64,000 bases of DNA from JBFXAF01 sp050184585 (GCA_050184585.1 JBFXAF010000004.1:1-64000); one strand, 5' to 3'; positions 8,446 through 17,041 are shown, counted from the stretch's first letter. The notes: generated from the sequence alone by a model not told the origin. Made by a program: numbers and translations.

Positions 8446-8871
8446 CTATTCCTTGGCCCCGAGATCGAGGAACACTTCGTACATGTCGTAGGCCGGCGCC
8501 TTGTCGCTCTCGCAACCGCCCGACCTGCCTCCGCTGATGCCCTCGAAGGGGAAGACCATCTCGCTCATGCCGTCGCTTCCGCGGCCGTTGACCTTGAGGG
8601 TCAAGATCGTCTCGACGTCGCTCTCGAGGAAATAGGTCTCGTGTCCCTCCCAGACGTCCGAGCGACGCAGGCGGGCATTCTCCGCGATGACGCGGGGCTT
8701 GATCTCGCCGGTGTCCACATCGGCCTCGTCCGCGGAAACCCAGGTCACGACGCCTGTCGCCGAATCGAAGGTGATGGTGAAGAAGGGTTCGGTGAAGCTG
8801 CAGGTGAGAACACCCGCCGAAGCCGGCCCGCAGCCGACCAGCAGCGCAATGATCGCCAACAGCCTCTTCAT
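8446..8871 (-). CDS. Hypothetical exported protein
   Basis: A 141-residue protein of unknown function. Residues 1-19 form a signal peptide (MKRLLAIIALLVGCGPASA); LVGC could also be a lipobox, so a lipoprotein is possible. The mature part is beta-rich and contains FFTITFDSATGVVTWVSADEAD and a late DMYEVFLDLGAKE end. It holds Cys residues near 24 and 120 that could form a disulfide. It is divergent from a second exported unknown (start 9013) and convergent with rlmJ. No family recognised. Confidence 0.6.
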   Translation of the reverse strand: MKRLLAIIALLVGCGPASAGVLTCSFTEPFFTITFDSATGVVTWVSADEADVDTGEIKPRVIAENARLRRSDVWEGHETYFLESDVETILTLKVNGRGSDGMSEMVFPFEGISGGRSGGCESDKAPAYDMYEVFLDLGAKE

Positions 8872-9012
8872 CTCATCCTCCACGGACCCGTCGAGCCGTT
8901 CCAGCACCCGACGGTGGCGGAAGCTTGGCGCCACCGTCCGCCGAGCTTGACCCACTCCCCCTTCGCTAGCAGATTGATGTAACGAGGATGCGCCGCCCAG
9001 GGGGATTCGAAG

Positions 9013-9432
9013 ATGTACCGTGCCCTGCTTGCTCTCGCCGCCAGCCTCGCCTTCGTCGCGCCCACCGCGGCATGGGAGGGTTTTCTCGATTCCGATCGCG
9101 CCGCGCGCGCCTGCGACGACCCGTCGATCCTGGCCAGGATCGAAAACCGGTTTCGCCATCAGGTAAGGCACGTCCCTCACCTGCCCGACGTAGAGATCGT
9201 CGGCTTCCGCAAGGTCCATCAGCGCCGCTACCTGCCCCTCAGCGAGAAGCGCCCGATCGCTCGTCGCTATTGCGCCGCCACCGCCGCATTGTCCAACGGC
9301 AAGCACCGCACGGTCTGGTATCTGATCGAGGATCGCATGGGCTTCGCATCGGTCGGCGACGGCGTCGAGTTCTGCGTATCGGGCTTCGACCGCTGGCGCG
9401 TCTACAACGGGCACTGCCGCGTCCTGCGGTAG
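9013..9432 (+). CDS. Hypothetical exported protein
   Basis: A 139-residue protein of unknown function with a clear Sec signal peptide (MYRALLALAASLAFVAPTAA, residues 1-20). The mature part has four Cys, including ARACDDP, RYCAATAAL and EFCVSGFDRW, suggesting two disulfides in the periplasm. YLPLSEKRPIARRYC and VWYLIEDRMGF are the most ordered-looking stretches. It ends 9 bases before the RNase T2 gene on the same strand, so the two are probably co-transcribed. Similar small exported proteins are common hypothetical proteins in rhizobia, but I do not recognise a named family. Confidence 0.6.
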   Translation: MYRALLALAASLAFVAPTAAWEGFLDSDRAARACDDPSILARIENRFRHQVRHVPHLPDVEIVGFRKVHQRRYLPLSEKRPIARRYCAATAALSNGKHRTVWYLIEDRMGFASVGDGVEFCVSGFDRWRVYNGHCRVLR

Positions 9433-9441
9433 GCTTGGGCG

Positions 9442-10179
9442 ATGCAGGTTGGCGGCTCTGTCGGTTGGCGAGGCGCTGCGCTGGTCCTTGTCATCCTCGC
9501 GGCGGCATTCGCTTTCTCCGACCGGAGCGAAGAAGGTCCGGTCGAAGACTCCCCATCGACGGCCAGCCCCGCGAAAGGAACCGAACCCGTCGACGCCTCC
9601 GCGGCACACGGTTTCGATTTCTGGGTGCTGTCGTTGTCCTGGTCTCCCAGCTATTGCGAGGTCGAAGGCGAAAACGCCAACCGCCAGCAGTGTGAAAGCG
9701 GTCGTCGCTATGCCTTCGTCGTGCACGGACTATGGCCTCAATATGAACGCGGATGGCCGGAGGATTGCGCGACAGACGAGCCTTCGGTCGACAATGCCAC
9801 GCTGAGTTCCCTCTACGACATCATGCCGTCGGCTGGTCTCATCCGCCACCAATGGCGAAAGCATGGAACCTGCTCGGGTCTCTCTCAGGATGACTATTTT
9901 CGCGTGCTCAGGGCTGCTCGCGAACGCGTTGAAATCCCCGGCGCGTATGCGAAGGCCACCACATGGCGCATGATTGATCCGAACCAGATCGAACGAGATT
10001 TTCTGTCCGATAACAACGGGTTGATGGAGAACGCGCTCGCGGTCACTTGCGATGACCGCTATCTGCGCGAGGTGCGCATGTGCTTGACGATCGGTCTCGA
10101 CTACCGTCCCTGCCCGGAGGTCGACCGGCGCTCGTGCACGCTCACCAGGGCCGCCATGCCATCGGCGCGCGGACGATGA
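9442..10179 (+). CDS. Ribonuclease T2 family protein, exported
   Basis: A 245-residue T2-type endoribonuclease that cleaves RNA through 2',3'-cyclic phosphates. Both catalytic segments are visible: FVVHGLWPQY (CAS I, about residues 92-101) and IRHQWRKHGTCSG (CAS II, about 134-146), each with its His and the Glu replaced by Gln in HQW. Residues 11-27 form a hydrophobic segment that is a signal anchor or signal peptide, followed by a Ser/Pro-rich linker, so the enzyme acts outside the cytoplasm. Six or more Cys in the mature part fit disulfides. The starting ATG at 9442 is 9 bases after the preceding exported protein. CAS II usually reads H-E-W; whether the Gln variant is active is open. Confidence 0.88.
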   Translation: MQVGGSVGWRGAALVLVILAAAFAFSDRSEEGPVEDSPSTASPAKGTEPVDASAAHGFDFWVLSLSWSPSYCEVEGENANRQQCESGRRYAFVVHGLWPQYERGWPEDCATDEPSVDNATLSSLYDIMPSAGLIRHQWRKHGTCSGLSQDDYFRVLRAARERVEIPGAYAKATTWRMIDPNQIERDFLSDNNGLMENALAVTCDDRYLREVRMCLTIGLDYRPCPEVDRRSCTLTRAAMPSARGR

Positions 10180-10357
10180 TCCAAGCCGCGGTCGAAACGG
10201 GAAGGCATTGTGCGCGCTCTCTTCCCCAGTTTAGATGCGCGCTGCCGCCGATTGGCTGATTGTTTCCTTTCGTGGCTCTTCTTTCGCTTGCCATCGGCGA
10301 CTATTGCCGCCAGGCCGGCCGATGGCGGCGTCTTCGTCCACCCCAACTGGAGCCCAC

Positions 10358-10954
10358 ATGCCCCGACTGCTCGTCTCCAACGCCTCCCCATACAGCGCCA
10401 AGGCGCGGATGGCCGCCACGCATGTCGGCATCGCTTTCGACATCGTGGCGACCGACACCAACGCGCTGCCCTCGGAATTGATCGGCTCCAACCCGCTGGG
10501 CAAGATCCCCGTCTGGATCACCGACGACGGCGACGCCGTGTTCGACAGCCGCGTGATTACACAGCATCTCAACAGGCTTTCCGGCGGCGCGCTGTTTCCA
10601 CGCAACGCCCCCAAGCGCCTCGAGGCGGAGCGGATGGAAGCGCTCGCCGACGGGATCTGCGACGCGTTGCTGGCGCATATCTACGAACGCCGGTTCCGCC
10701 CGGAGGAGAAGGTCAGTCAGGAGTGGCTGGAAAAGCAATGGGCGAAGGCGACGCGCTCGCTTGACTGGCTCGTGGCCAACCCGCCGAAGCTGCCGGCGCG
10801 AATCCATGCCGGACACATCGCGCTTCGCGCAATGCTCGGCTATCTCGACCTCCGGTTCCCAGGGAAATGGGAGAAGGGCCGGACCAGACTGAAGCGGTGG
10901 GCGAAGCGGTTCGACGAGAAGTTTCCAGCCCTGGCGGCTCACGCTCCCCACTGA
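10358..10954 (+). CDS. Glutathione S-transferase family protein
   Basis: A 198-residue cytosolic protein with a thioredoxin-fold N-terminal half and an all-helical C-terminal half. LVSNASPYSAKARMAA at the N-terminus corresponds to the GST glutathione site, with Ser or Tyr as possible catalytic residue, followed by NPLGKIPVWITDDGD and VFDSRVITQHL (the Glu/Asp-Ser glutathione-binding motif). The ATG at 10358 is chosen because upstream in-frame codons have no GST similarity. Substrate unknown. It ends 20 bases before a strong bidirectional hairpin terminator. Confidence 0.85.
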   Translation: MPRLLVSNASPYSAKARMAATHVGIAFDIVATDTNALPSELIGSNPLGKIPVWITDDGDAVFDSRVITQHLNRLSGGALFPRNAPKRLEAERMEALADGICDALLAHIYERRFRPEEKVSQEWLEKQWAKATRSLDWLVANPPKLPARIHAGHIALRAMLGYLDLRFPGKWEKGRTRLKRWAKRFDEKFPALAAHAPH

Positions 10955-10971
10955 GGGGCATCGGCAACAGA

Positions 10972-11001
10972 AAAGGGCCGGGCGCATGCGCCCGGCCCTT
11001 T
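10972..11001. terminator. Bidirectional intrinsic terminator
   Basis: A perfect GC-rich inverted repeat with half-site GGGCCGGGCGC around the 4-base centre ATGC... flanked by A-run on the left and T-run on the right (AAA before, TTT after). It sits between the convergent GST gene and the Omp25-like gene, so it can serve both strands. Confidence 0.85.
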
Positions 11002-11022
11002 GAGTTCCGGCATGGATGCGGA

Positions 11023-11685
11023 TCAGAACTTCATGCCCACGCCAAACATCACGCGATTATCCGACGTGTCGACGCTCTGGGTCGCTCCACCGAGGTTGAA
11101 CCCCCGGTTGCCGAAGTCGGTATAGCGATACTCGACGCGGCCGAAAACGTTCTCGGTAACCTTGACGTCGACACCGGCGCCGACCGTGTAGCCCAGCATG
11201 GTGTTGCTGTCGCTGCCGGCCGCGTTGGAGATGCGCAGGTTCTGCAGCGCTCCACCGCCCGTGCCATAGATAAGGATGTCGTCGGTGACCGCTATGCCCA
11301 TGCGGGCGCGCAGAGATCCATCGAGCGACGACCGTGACGACAGCCCGGCATTCGCACCACGCAGGCCCGCATAGCCCACATCGGCTTCGACACCGGCCAC
11401 GAACATGCCGTCCTGATAGTTGTATCCGGCGAAACCGCTGCCGATAAACCCATCGGTGTTGACCGTGTTCCCCGGCGCGCGGGTGCGACCGTTGAAGCCG
11501 TAGCCGAGCATCACGCCGGCGTAGGGGCCAGACCAGGTATTGAGCGGCGGCTGCTCCATCGGGGCAGCCGGCGGCACCGGCTCCTCGAACACAACGTCTG
11601 CCGCATGGGCTGGGACCGAGCCCAGAATGGCGACGACGCCGATCACGGCGGCCGAAGCCCGAAGGTGGTTGAGTGTGACTGACAT
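11023..11685 (-). CDS. Omp25/Omp31-like outer-membrane beta-barrel protein
   Basis: A 220-residue outer-membrane protein. Residues 1-28 are a signal peptide ending SVPAHA. The mature protein begins with a Pro-rich linker (VFEEPVPPAAPMEQPPLNTW), then SGPYAGVMLGYGFNG, alternating beta-strands, and the hallmark VFGRVEYRYTDFG near the end, finishing in the C-terminal Phe (FGVGMKF) used for Bam recognition. This is the family of Brucella Omp25/Omp31 and rhizobial RopB. The ATG at 11685 is preceded by AAGGAGAG at a good distance, which decides it over the upstream in-frame ATG at 11730. A single-gene unit with its own terminator. Confidence 0.9.
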   Translation of the reverse strand: MSVTLNHLRASAAVIGVVAILGSVPAHAADVVFEEPVPPAAPMEQPPLNTWSGPYAGVMLGYGFNGRTRAPGNTVNTDGFIGSGFAGYNYQDGMFVAGVEADVGYAGLRGANAGLSSRSSLDGSLRARMGIAVTDDILIYGTGGGALQNLRISNAAGSDSNTMLGYTVGAGVDVKVTENVFGRVEYRYTDFGNRGFNLGGATQSVDTSDNRVMFGVGMKF

Positions 11686-12042
11686 ATTCTTCTCTCCTTG
11701 GCCCAGTGAACGCAACACGGGCAAACGCAAGCGCCTGTTGCCGCTCGGGGGGCTAAACGGCTCGGACGTCCTGCGGTTCCGAATGTCGTGGTGGAATGGG
11801 GCGGCAGGGCCGCAACTTTGAGGTCTTTCGCTGGCCGGAATCGGGCGCGCGTCCTGCGTGACATCGTTGCCACATTTATTGTCAGCAGTGTGCGGGACGC
11901 CTTGCGGTCCAAGGGTTGGTGGTGAGGCCGACTGGCCCTATATCTGTCACCTGGCCAAGCGCGATGCAGAGAATGTGGCGTTCCGGCCACATTGCCGCCC
12001 GAACCGCTGACGCCCGGTAAACGGCGGCCGAGGAAACGGTGA
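11686..12042. other. 357-base gene-free stretch between porin and SDR genes
   Basis: This holds the divergent upstream regions of the Omp25-like gene and the SDR gene. The only structure I can point to is the inverted repeat at 11972-11993. The stretch GCTGACAATAAATGTGGC (minus strand, around 11870-11890) might be part of the porin promoter, but no convincing -35/-10 pair is seen. No credible ORF with a ribosome site was found. Confidence 0.5.
11972..11993 (+). repeat. Inverted repeat upstream of the SDR gene
   Basis: AATGTGGC and GCCACATT form a perfect 8-base inverted repeat with a 6-base spacer (GTTCCG). It lies 50 bases before the SDR start codon. It could be an operator or a hairpin in the 5' leader; there is no T-run, so a terminator is unlikely. 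Confidence 0.4.
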
Positions 12043-12798
12043 ATGACGTCAACCGCACTCGTCACGGGTGGTGCGCGCAGGATCGGGCGCGCCATCGTCG
12101 AAGACCTCGCTGCCAACGGTTTTTCCGTGGCGATCCACTGCAACCGTTCGCGCGCCGACGCCGACGCGCTTGCCCAGGCGGTCCGCGCCGCTGGAGCCGA
12201 TACAAGAGTGTTCCCCAAGGACCTCGCCGAACGTGGCGCCGCCAGTGAACTGTTCCACGAGGTTACCCGTTCGATGGGCCCGGTTCACCTGCTCGTCAAC
12301 AGCGCGTCCGTGTTCGAGGCGGATGAAGTCGGCTCCCTCGACTGGGAGACGTGGGACCGTCACTTCGCGCTGCATGTCGAAACGCCCGTCGCTCTCGCCC
12401 AGGCACTCGCCGCCGACTTGCCGACAGACGGCGAGGCGCTCGTCGTCAACATCATCGACCAGCGGGTCTGGCGACTGACTCCGCGATATTTTTCCTACAC
12501 GCTGTCCAAGTCGGCACTGTGGACGGCGACCCGGACGCTGGCGATGGCGCTCGCGCCACGCGTACGCGTCAACGCGATCGGGCCTGGACCGACACTGCCG
12601 AACGCCCGACAGAGCGGGGCCGACTTCCAGGCCCAGACGGATGCGCTGCTCCTCTCCCGCGGCCCTGATCTCTCGGAGTTCGGCAGGACGATCCGCTATC
12701 TCTGGGAGGCGCGTTCCGTCACCGGCCAGATGATCGCCATCGACGGAGGTCAGCACCTTGCCTGGCAAACCGCCGATGTGACAGGCATGGTGGAATGA
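12043..12798 (+). CDS. SDR family oxidoreductase, pteridine reductase-like
   Basis: A 251-residue short-chain dehydrogenase. The N-terminal TGGARRIGRAIVEDLA (residues 8-23) has the Arg in the nucleotide-binding motif that is typical of pteridine reductases and FolM (TGxxxRxG), pointing to NADPH use. The catalytic Tyr is in YFSYTLSKSALW (YxxxK variant, near residue 150). The C-terminal SVTGQMIAIDGGQHL is a standard SDR end. ATGA overlap (4 bases) couples it to uvrC. In Rhizobiales this SDR precedes uvrC in conserved order. The pteridine role is inferred from the motif. Confidence 0.8.
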   Translation: MTSTALVTGGARRIGRAIVEDLAANGFSVAIHCNRSRADADALAQAVRAAGADTRVFPKDLAERGAASELFHEVTRSMGPVHLLVNSASVFEADEVGSLDWETWDRHFALHVETPVALAQALAADLPTDGEALVVNIIDQRVWRLTPRYFSYTLSKSALWTATRTLAMALAPRVRVNAIGPGPTLPNARQSGADFQAQTDALLLSRGPDLSEFGRTIRYLWEARSVTGQMIAIDGGQHLAWQTADVTGMVE

Positions 12799-14852
12799 CC
12801 AGGGAGACCAGCCCGGTTCGCCCGCCGGTGCCACGAAAGGGCGGCAAGACGGCGAGCGACGACATCGCCGGCTACATGCCCGGCGGCGAACTGGAGGACG
12901 ACGAGGATAGCGGCGTCGAGGCAGCGGCGCCGGCCGCGGAAGTCTCCTTCACCACCGTCGAATGGGCACAGGGGGCCGGCGATACCGAAGGAAAGGTCGG
13001 CTCGGATGTGATCCAGGCGCTGGTCAAGCGCCTGCCGAATGCGCCGGGCGTCTATCGCATGCTCGCCTCCAATGGCGATGCTCTCTACGTCGGCAAAGCG
13101 CGTAGCCTGAAGAAGCGCGTCACCCAATACGCGCAGGGCCGGTTTCACACCAACCGCATCGGCCGGATGGTGCGCGAGACGGCGACGATGGAGTTCGTCG
13201 TCACCCGCACCGAGACCGAGGCGCTGCTGCTCGAGGCGAACCTCATCAAGAGGTTGAGGCCGCGCTTCAACGTGCTGATGCGGGACGACAAGTCGTTCCC
13301 CTATATCCTGCTGACGGGCGACCATCCGGCGCCCGGCATCTTCAAGCATCGCGGGGCGCGCTCCAGGAAGGGCGAGTATTTCGGTCCGTTCGCGTCTGCT
13401 CAGGCCGTCGGACGCACGATCAACTCGCTGCAGCGCGCGTTCCTGATCCGCACCTGCACGGATTCGGTGTTCGAGAGCCGCACGCGGCCCTGCCTGCTCT
13501 TCCAGATCAAGCGGTGCTCGGGACCCTGCACGGGTGAGATCGACACCGCCGGCTATGCCGAACTCGTCGCAGAGGCCAGGGACTTCCTCTCCGGGCGCAG
13601 CCAGAAGGTGAAGGGCGAGATCGCGGTGGCCATGCAGTCCGCGTCGGGAGAGCTCGATTTCGAGCGCGCTGCGATCTATCGCGACCGACTTGCCGCGCTT
13701 TCCCATGTTCAGAGCCACCAGGGCATCAATCCACAGGGCGTCGAAGAGGCGGATGTCTTTGCCATCCACCAGGAGGGTGGGCAGAGCTGCATCCAGGTGT
13801 TCTTCTTCCGCACCGGCCAGAATTGGGGCAACCGCGCCTATTTCCCGAAGGCCGACCCTGCTCTCGAGCCGGCCGAGGTGCTCGGCTCCTTCCTCGCCCA
13901 GTTCTACGACGACAAGCCGTGTCCAAGGCTCGTGCTGCTCTCGACCGCCATCGAGGAACAGGACTTGCTCGCCGACGCGCTTTCCTCCCGGTCCGCGCGC
14001 CGGGTAACGGTCAGCTCGCCCCAGCGCGGCGAGAAGAAAGATCTGACCGACCACGCGCTCCAGAACGCGCGCGAGGCGCTGGGTCGGCGGCTTGCCGAGA
14101 CTTCGACGCAGGCGCGTCTTCTCGAGGGGCTGGCCGCGGCGTTCGGGCTTGAATCGACGCCGCGTCGCATCGAGGTCTACGACAATTCGCACATGATGGG
14201 GACCAACGCGGTCGGCGCGCTGGTCGTCGCCGGTCCGGAAGGATTTGTGAAGGGCCAGTACCGGAAGTTCAACATCCGGTCGGCCGACATCGCTCCGGGC
14301 GACGATTTCGGCATGATGCGAGAGGTCATGGAGCGCCGCTTCTCGCGACTCTTGCGCGAGCACGGAGAGGAACAGGCGGATTCGCCGGACTCGTTCCCGG
14401 CCTGGCCCGACGTCCTCCTGATCGATGGCGGTCAGGGACAACTTTCCGCTGTGCTGGGAATCCTTGACGCGCTGGGTATCGCCGATCGGGTTACCGCGAT
14501 CGGCGTCGCCAAGGGACAGGATCGCGATGCCGGACGCGAACGTTTCTTCATGTCCGGCAAACCCTCCTTCTCACTGCCCGTGCGCGACCCGGTGCTCTAT
14601 TTCATCCAGCGGCTGCGCGACGAGGCGCACCGATTCGCCATCGGTTCACACCGGGCGCGACGCAAGAAGGACATGACGCGCAGTCCGCTCGACGAGATCA
14701 CGGGCATCGGACCGGGCCGCAAACGCGCCCTCCTCCACCACTTCGGCACCGCCAAGGCTGTCAGCCGGGCCGCGCTGGATGACCTGATCGCGGTCGATGG
14801 AATATCGGAATCGGTCGCCCGGCTGGTGTACAATCACTTTCACGAAAAGTGA
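12795..14852 (+). CDS. uvrC: Excinuclease ABC subunit C
   Basis: A 685-residue nuclease subunit of nucleotide excision repair. An N-terminal extension of about 70 residues, acidic and probably disordered (ELEDDEDSGVEAAAPAAEVS), precedes the GIY-YIG endonuclease domain (GVYRMLASNGDALYVGKA, about 80-97) responsible for 3' incision. A Cys cluster (CLLFQIKRCSGPCTGEI) follows, then the UVR domain (ELDFERAAIYRDRLAAL), the RNase H-like 5'-incision domain and two C-terminal helix-hairpin-helix motifs (EITGIGPGRKRALL and AVDGISESVARLV). It overlaps the SDR gene by 4 bases. Confidence 0.96.
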   Translation: MTRETSPVRPPVPRKGGKTASDDIAGYMPGGELEDDEDSGVEAAAPAAEVSFTTVEWAQGAGDTEGKVGSDVIQALVKRLPNAPGVYRMLASNGDALYVGKARSLKKRVTQYAQGRFHTNRIGRMVRETATMEFVVTRTETEALLLEANLIKRLRPRFNVLMRDDKSFPYILLTGDHPAPGIFKHRGARSRKGEYFGPFASAQAVGRTINSLQRAFLIRTCTDSVFESRTRPCLLFQIKRCSGPCTGEIDTAGYAELVAEARDFLSGRSQKVKGEIAVAMQSASGELDFERAAIYRDRLAALSHVQSHQGINPQGVEEADVFAIHQEGGQSCIQVFFFRTGQNWGNRAYFPKADPALEPAEVLGSFLAQFYDDKPCPRLVLLSTAIEEQDLLADALSSRSARRVTVSSPQRGEKKDLTDHALQNAREALGRRLAETSTQARLLEGLAAAFGLESTPRRIEVYDNSHMMGTNAVGALVVAGPEGFVKGQYRKFNIRSADIAPGDDFGMMREVMERRFSRLLREHGEEQADSPDSFPAWPDVLLIDGGQGQLSAVLGILDALGIADRVTAIGVAKGQDRDAGRERFFMSGKPSFSLPVRDPVLYFIQRLRDEAHRFAIGSHRARRKKDMTRSPLDEITGIGPGRKRALLHHFGTAKAVSRAALDDLIAVDGISESVARLVYNHFHEK

Positions 14853-14923
14853 CCGATTAACCAGGCAACGCGACAGGGCGCGCAATTGACCGATAGCTAT
14901 CGCACCTGATTTGAGTGATCGCC

Positions 14924-15535
14924 ATGTCAGAACAAGTCCGACCGATGGGCCCCCGAGCCTTCAACCTGCCGAACATGCTCACCTACGGACGCATCCTCGC
15001 GGTACCGCTCGTGGTGCTGTGCTTCTTCCTCGAAGGCCGGCTGCAGTCGAGCGAGTTCGCCCGCTGGACCGCGCTCATCATCTTCATGGCCGCAAGCGTC
15101 ACCGACTATCTGGACGGTTATCTGGCGCGCGCGTGGAAGCAGACGTCCAACATCGGCCGCATGCTCGACCCTATCGCGGACAAGCTGCTGGTCGCGACCT
15201 GCCTGCTCCTGCTCGCGGCCGATACCGATCGGACGATCGCAGGCTGGTCGCTTTGGGCGGCGATCATCATTTTGTGCAGGGAGATCCTCGTTTCGGGTCT
15301 TCGCGAGTATCTCGCTGCGCTCAAGGTCAGCGTCCCCGTCACGCAACTCGCCAAATGGAAGACGGCGATCCAGATGGTCGCAATCGGCTTCCTGCTGCTC
15401 GGCCCGGCGGGAAACAAGATCGTTCCCTACTGGACCGAGATCGGCATTTTCCTGCTCTGGGTGTCGGCGATCGTTACGCTCTACACCGGCTACGACTATT
15501 TCCGCGCCGGCCTGAAGCACATCATGGACGAGTAG
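14924..15535 (+). CDS. pgsA: CDP-diacylglycerol-glycerol-3-phosphate 3-phosphatidyltransferase
   Basis: A 203-residue inner-membrane enzyme that makes phosphatidylglycerophosphate, the first step to PG and cardiolipin. The family signature is TDYLDGYLARAWKQTS then GRMLDPIADKLL near residues 50-80, with the three catalytic Asp residues. The start NLPNMLTYGRILAVP is typical of PgsA. An in-frame GTG at 14915 would add three residues; the ATG at 14924 is preferred. Downstream moaD begins 1 base after its stop. It is the more typical PgsA of the three CDP-alcohol phosphatidyltransferases in the window. Confidence 0.92.
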   Translation: MSEQVRPMGPRAFNLPNMLTYGRILAVPLVVLCFFLEGRLQSSEFARWTALIIFMAASVTDYLDGYLARAWKQTSNIGRMLDPIADKLLVATCLLLLAADTDRTIAGWSLWAAIIILCREILVSGLREYLAALKVSVPVTQLAKWKTAIQMVAIGFLLLGPAGNKIVPYWTEIGIFLLWVSAIVTLYTGYDYFRAGLKHIMDE

Positions 15536-15536
15536 C

Positions 15537-15788
15537 ATGAGGCTCATCTATTTCGCCTGGGTGCGCGAACGGATCGGAGTCGCCGACGAGGAGGTCGATC
15601 TTCCCGCCGCGGTAAAGACCGTCGGTGATCTGCTTCAGTGGCTGCGGGCACGCGGAGACGGCTACGCGGCGGCATTGTCAAATCCCAAGGCGATCCACGT
15701 CGCCATCAACCAGGAGCATGTCGACCATCGCGAGACGGTGGCCGGTGCGCGCGAGGTCGCGCTGTTTCCGCCGATGACAGGGGGCTGA
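15537..15788 (+). CDS. moaD: Molybdopterin synthase sulfur carrier subunit
   Basis: An 83-residue ubiquitin-like protein that carries sulfur as a C-terminal thiocarboxylate to molybdopterin synthase. MRLIYFAWVRERIG at the start and the C-terminal ALFPPMTGG, ending in the essential Gly-Gly, are diagnostic. The gene begins 1 base after pgsA and ends 3 bases before moaE, so the three genes are one transcription unit. Confidence 0.95.
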   Translation: MRLIYFAWVRERIGVADEEVDLPAAVKTVGDLLQWLRARGDGYAAALSNPKAIHVAINQEHVDHRETVAGAREVALFPPMTGG

Positions 15789-15791
15789 CCC

Positions 15792-16262
15792 GTGTCCGCG
15801 CCGGTCATCCCCACGGTGCGCGTCCAGGCCGGGGACTTCGACATCCGGGCCGAGGTCGCGGCGATGACGACGGGACGACGCGACATCGGGGCGGTGGTCA
15901 CCTTCACCGGCCTCTGCCGCGACGAGGATGGACGCCTGGCAGCGCTGGAACTCGAGCACTATCCCGGGATGGCGCAGTCGCAGATCGCCAGCATCGCCGC
16001 GGAAGCGGCCGAGCGCTGGCCGCTCACTGGCATTACGGCGATCCACCGCTTCGGCAGGATCGAGCCGGGCCAGAACATCGTGCTGGTCGTCACCGCGTCC
16101 TCTCACCGCGAGGCGGCGTTCGCGGCAGCGAACTTCCTCATGGACTACCTGAAGTCTCGTGCTCCCTTCTGGAAGAAGGAACATCCCGTCGCCGGCGACG
16201 AGGGTGACTGGGTCGACGCGAAGCGGTCGGACGACGATGCGGCGGCGCGATGGCGAACGTAA
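15792..16262 (+). CDS. moaE: Molybdopterin synthase catalytic subunit
   Basis: A 156-residue catalytic subunit that converts precursor Z (cPMP) to molybdopterin with MoaD thiocarboxylate. VVTFTGLCRDEDG (about residues 35-47), LELEHYPGM, IHRFGRIEPGQ and the active-site YLKSRAPFWKKE (Lys residues, about 119-130) are all present. The start is GTG at 15792, matching MSAPVIPTVRVQ. It overlaps the beginning of the longer reading of the next gene. Molybdenum cofactor made here would serve the oxidoreductase at 5.4 kb. Confidence 0.95.
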   Translation: MSAPVIPTVRVQAGDFDIRAEVAAMTTGRRDIGAVVTFTGLCRDEDGRLAALELEHYPGMAQSQIASIAAEAAERWPLTGITAIHRFGRIEPGQNIVLVVTASSHREAAFAAANFLMDYLKSRAPFWKKEHPVAGDEGDWVDAKRSDDDAAARWRT

Positions 16263-16303
16263 CCGTCATCGCTCGGCCGCATTTGCAGGGCGATGAAAAC
16301 CGC

Positions 16304-17035
16304 ATGTGGATCGATCGCCGTCGCTTCGTCTTCCTCCTCGCCGCGCTTCCGGCGTTTCCTGGCGTCGCAACCGCCACAGGCATGCGCATCATGGGCGAGG
16401 TCTTCTACCGCCCGCGCATCGCACTGCCCGAGAACGCCATGCTCATGGTGCGCTTGCTTGACGCAGACGACAGGGCGTTGGCCACCTTCACCAGGAATCC
16501 GGTTGGGCAGGTACCGGTTCCCTTCGTCTTCGAACTCGACGCCGCCGCCGCGGAACCGCTGCGCATCGAGGCGTTCATCGCGGTCAGTGGAGAGGTTCGC
16601 TTTGCGACCGATGCGCCGGTGACGGTCGAGCTTGGCGATCTGGCTGTTCGCGTCGAGGTCGCCATGCGCGGCGGTTCGATGGCGCCAGAAACACCGCCGC
16701 TGACGGGAACCGACTGGCTCTTGCACTCGCTGGCCGGACGGCCGCCGGTCGACGGCTCGGAAATCAGCCTCGCTTTCGACGACGAAGGCCGCCTCTCGGG
16801 GTTCTCGGGCTGCAACTGGTACTTCGGCGAGGCGACGTTCGGCGATGCCGGACGGATCTCGATCATCGCGGGCGGCGACACCTATGCCGGCGAGATGGTG
16901 CCGGGCGCCATGCAGCAGGAGACGGAATACCTCGAGGCGCTCTCCCAGATATCGTCCTACCGTATCAGTCAACGCAGGCTGGTCCTCGACGATGCGAGCG
17001 GAGGCGAACTTCTCCTCTTCCGGCCGCGGCGCTGA
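16304..17035 (+). CDS. Exported YbaY-META domain fusion protein
   Basis: About 243 residues. The N-terminus MWIDRRRFVFLLAALPAF has a twin-arginine-like start (DRRRF) followed by a hydrophobic core, suggesting Tat or Sec export. Residues about 23-120 fit the YbaY/type III pilotin-like domain (MGEVFYRPRIALPENAMLMVRL...). Residues about 130-243 fit a META/HslJ domain: LTGTDWLLHSLAG, FSGCNWYFGEATF and QQETEYLEALSQ. META domains occur in heat-shock protein HslJ and secreted proteins of unclear role. The ATG at 16304 places the signal peptide at the terminus and is preferred over 16250, which overlaps moaE by 13 bases. Confidence 0.75.
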   Translation: MWIDRRRFVFLLAALPAFPGVATATGMRIMGEVFYRPRIALPENAMLMVRLLDADDRALATFTRNPVGQVPVPFVFELDAAAAEPLRIEAFIAVSGEVRFATDAPVTVELGDLAVRVEVAMRGGSMAPETPPLTGTDWLLHSLAGRPPVDGSEISLAFDDEGRLSGFSGCNWYFGEATFGDAGRISIIAGGDTYAGEMVPGAMQQETEYLEALSQISSYRISQRRLVLDDASGGELLLFRPRR

Positions 17036-17041
17036 CCTGTC

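Noticed and set aside
12750..14441. 563-codon minus-strand frame opposite uvrC
   Set aside because: Antisense to conserved UvrC, with no domain or ribosome site.
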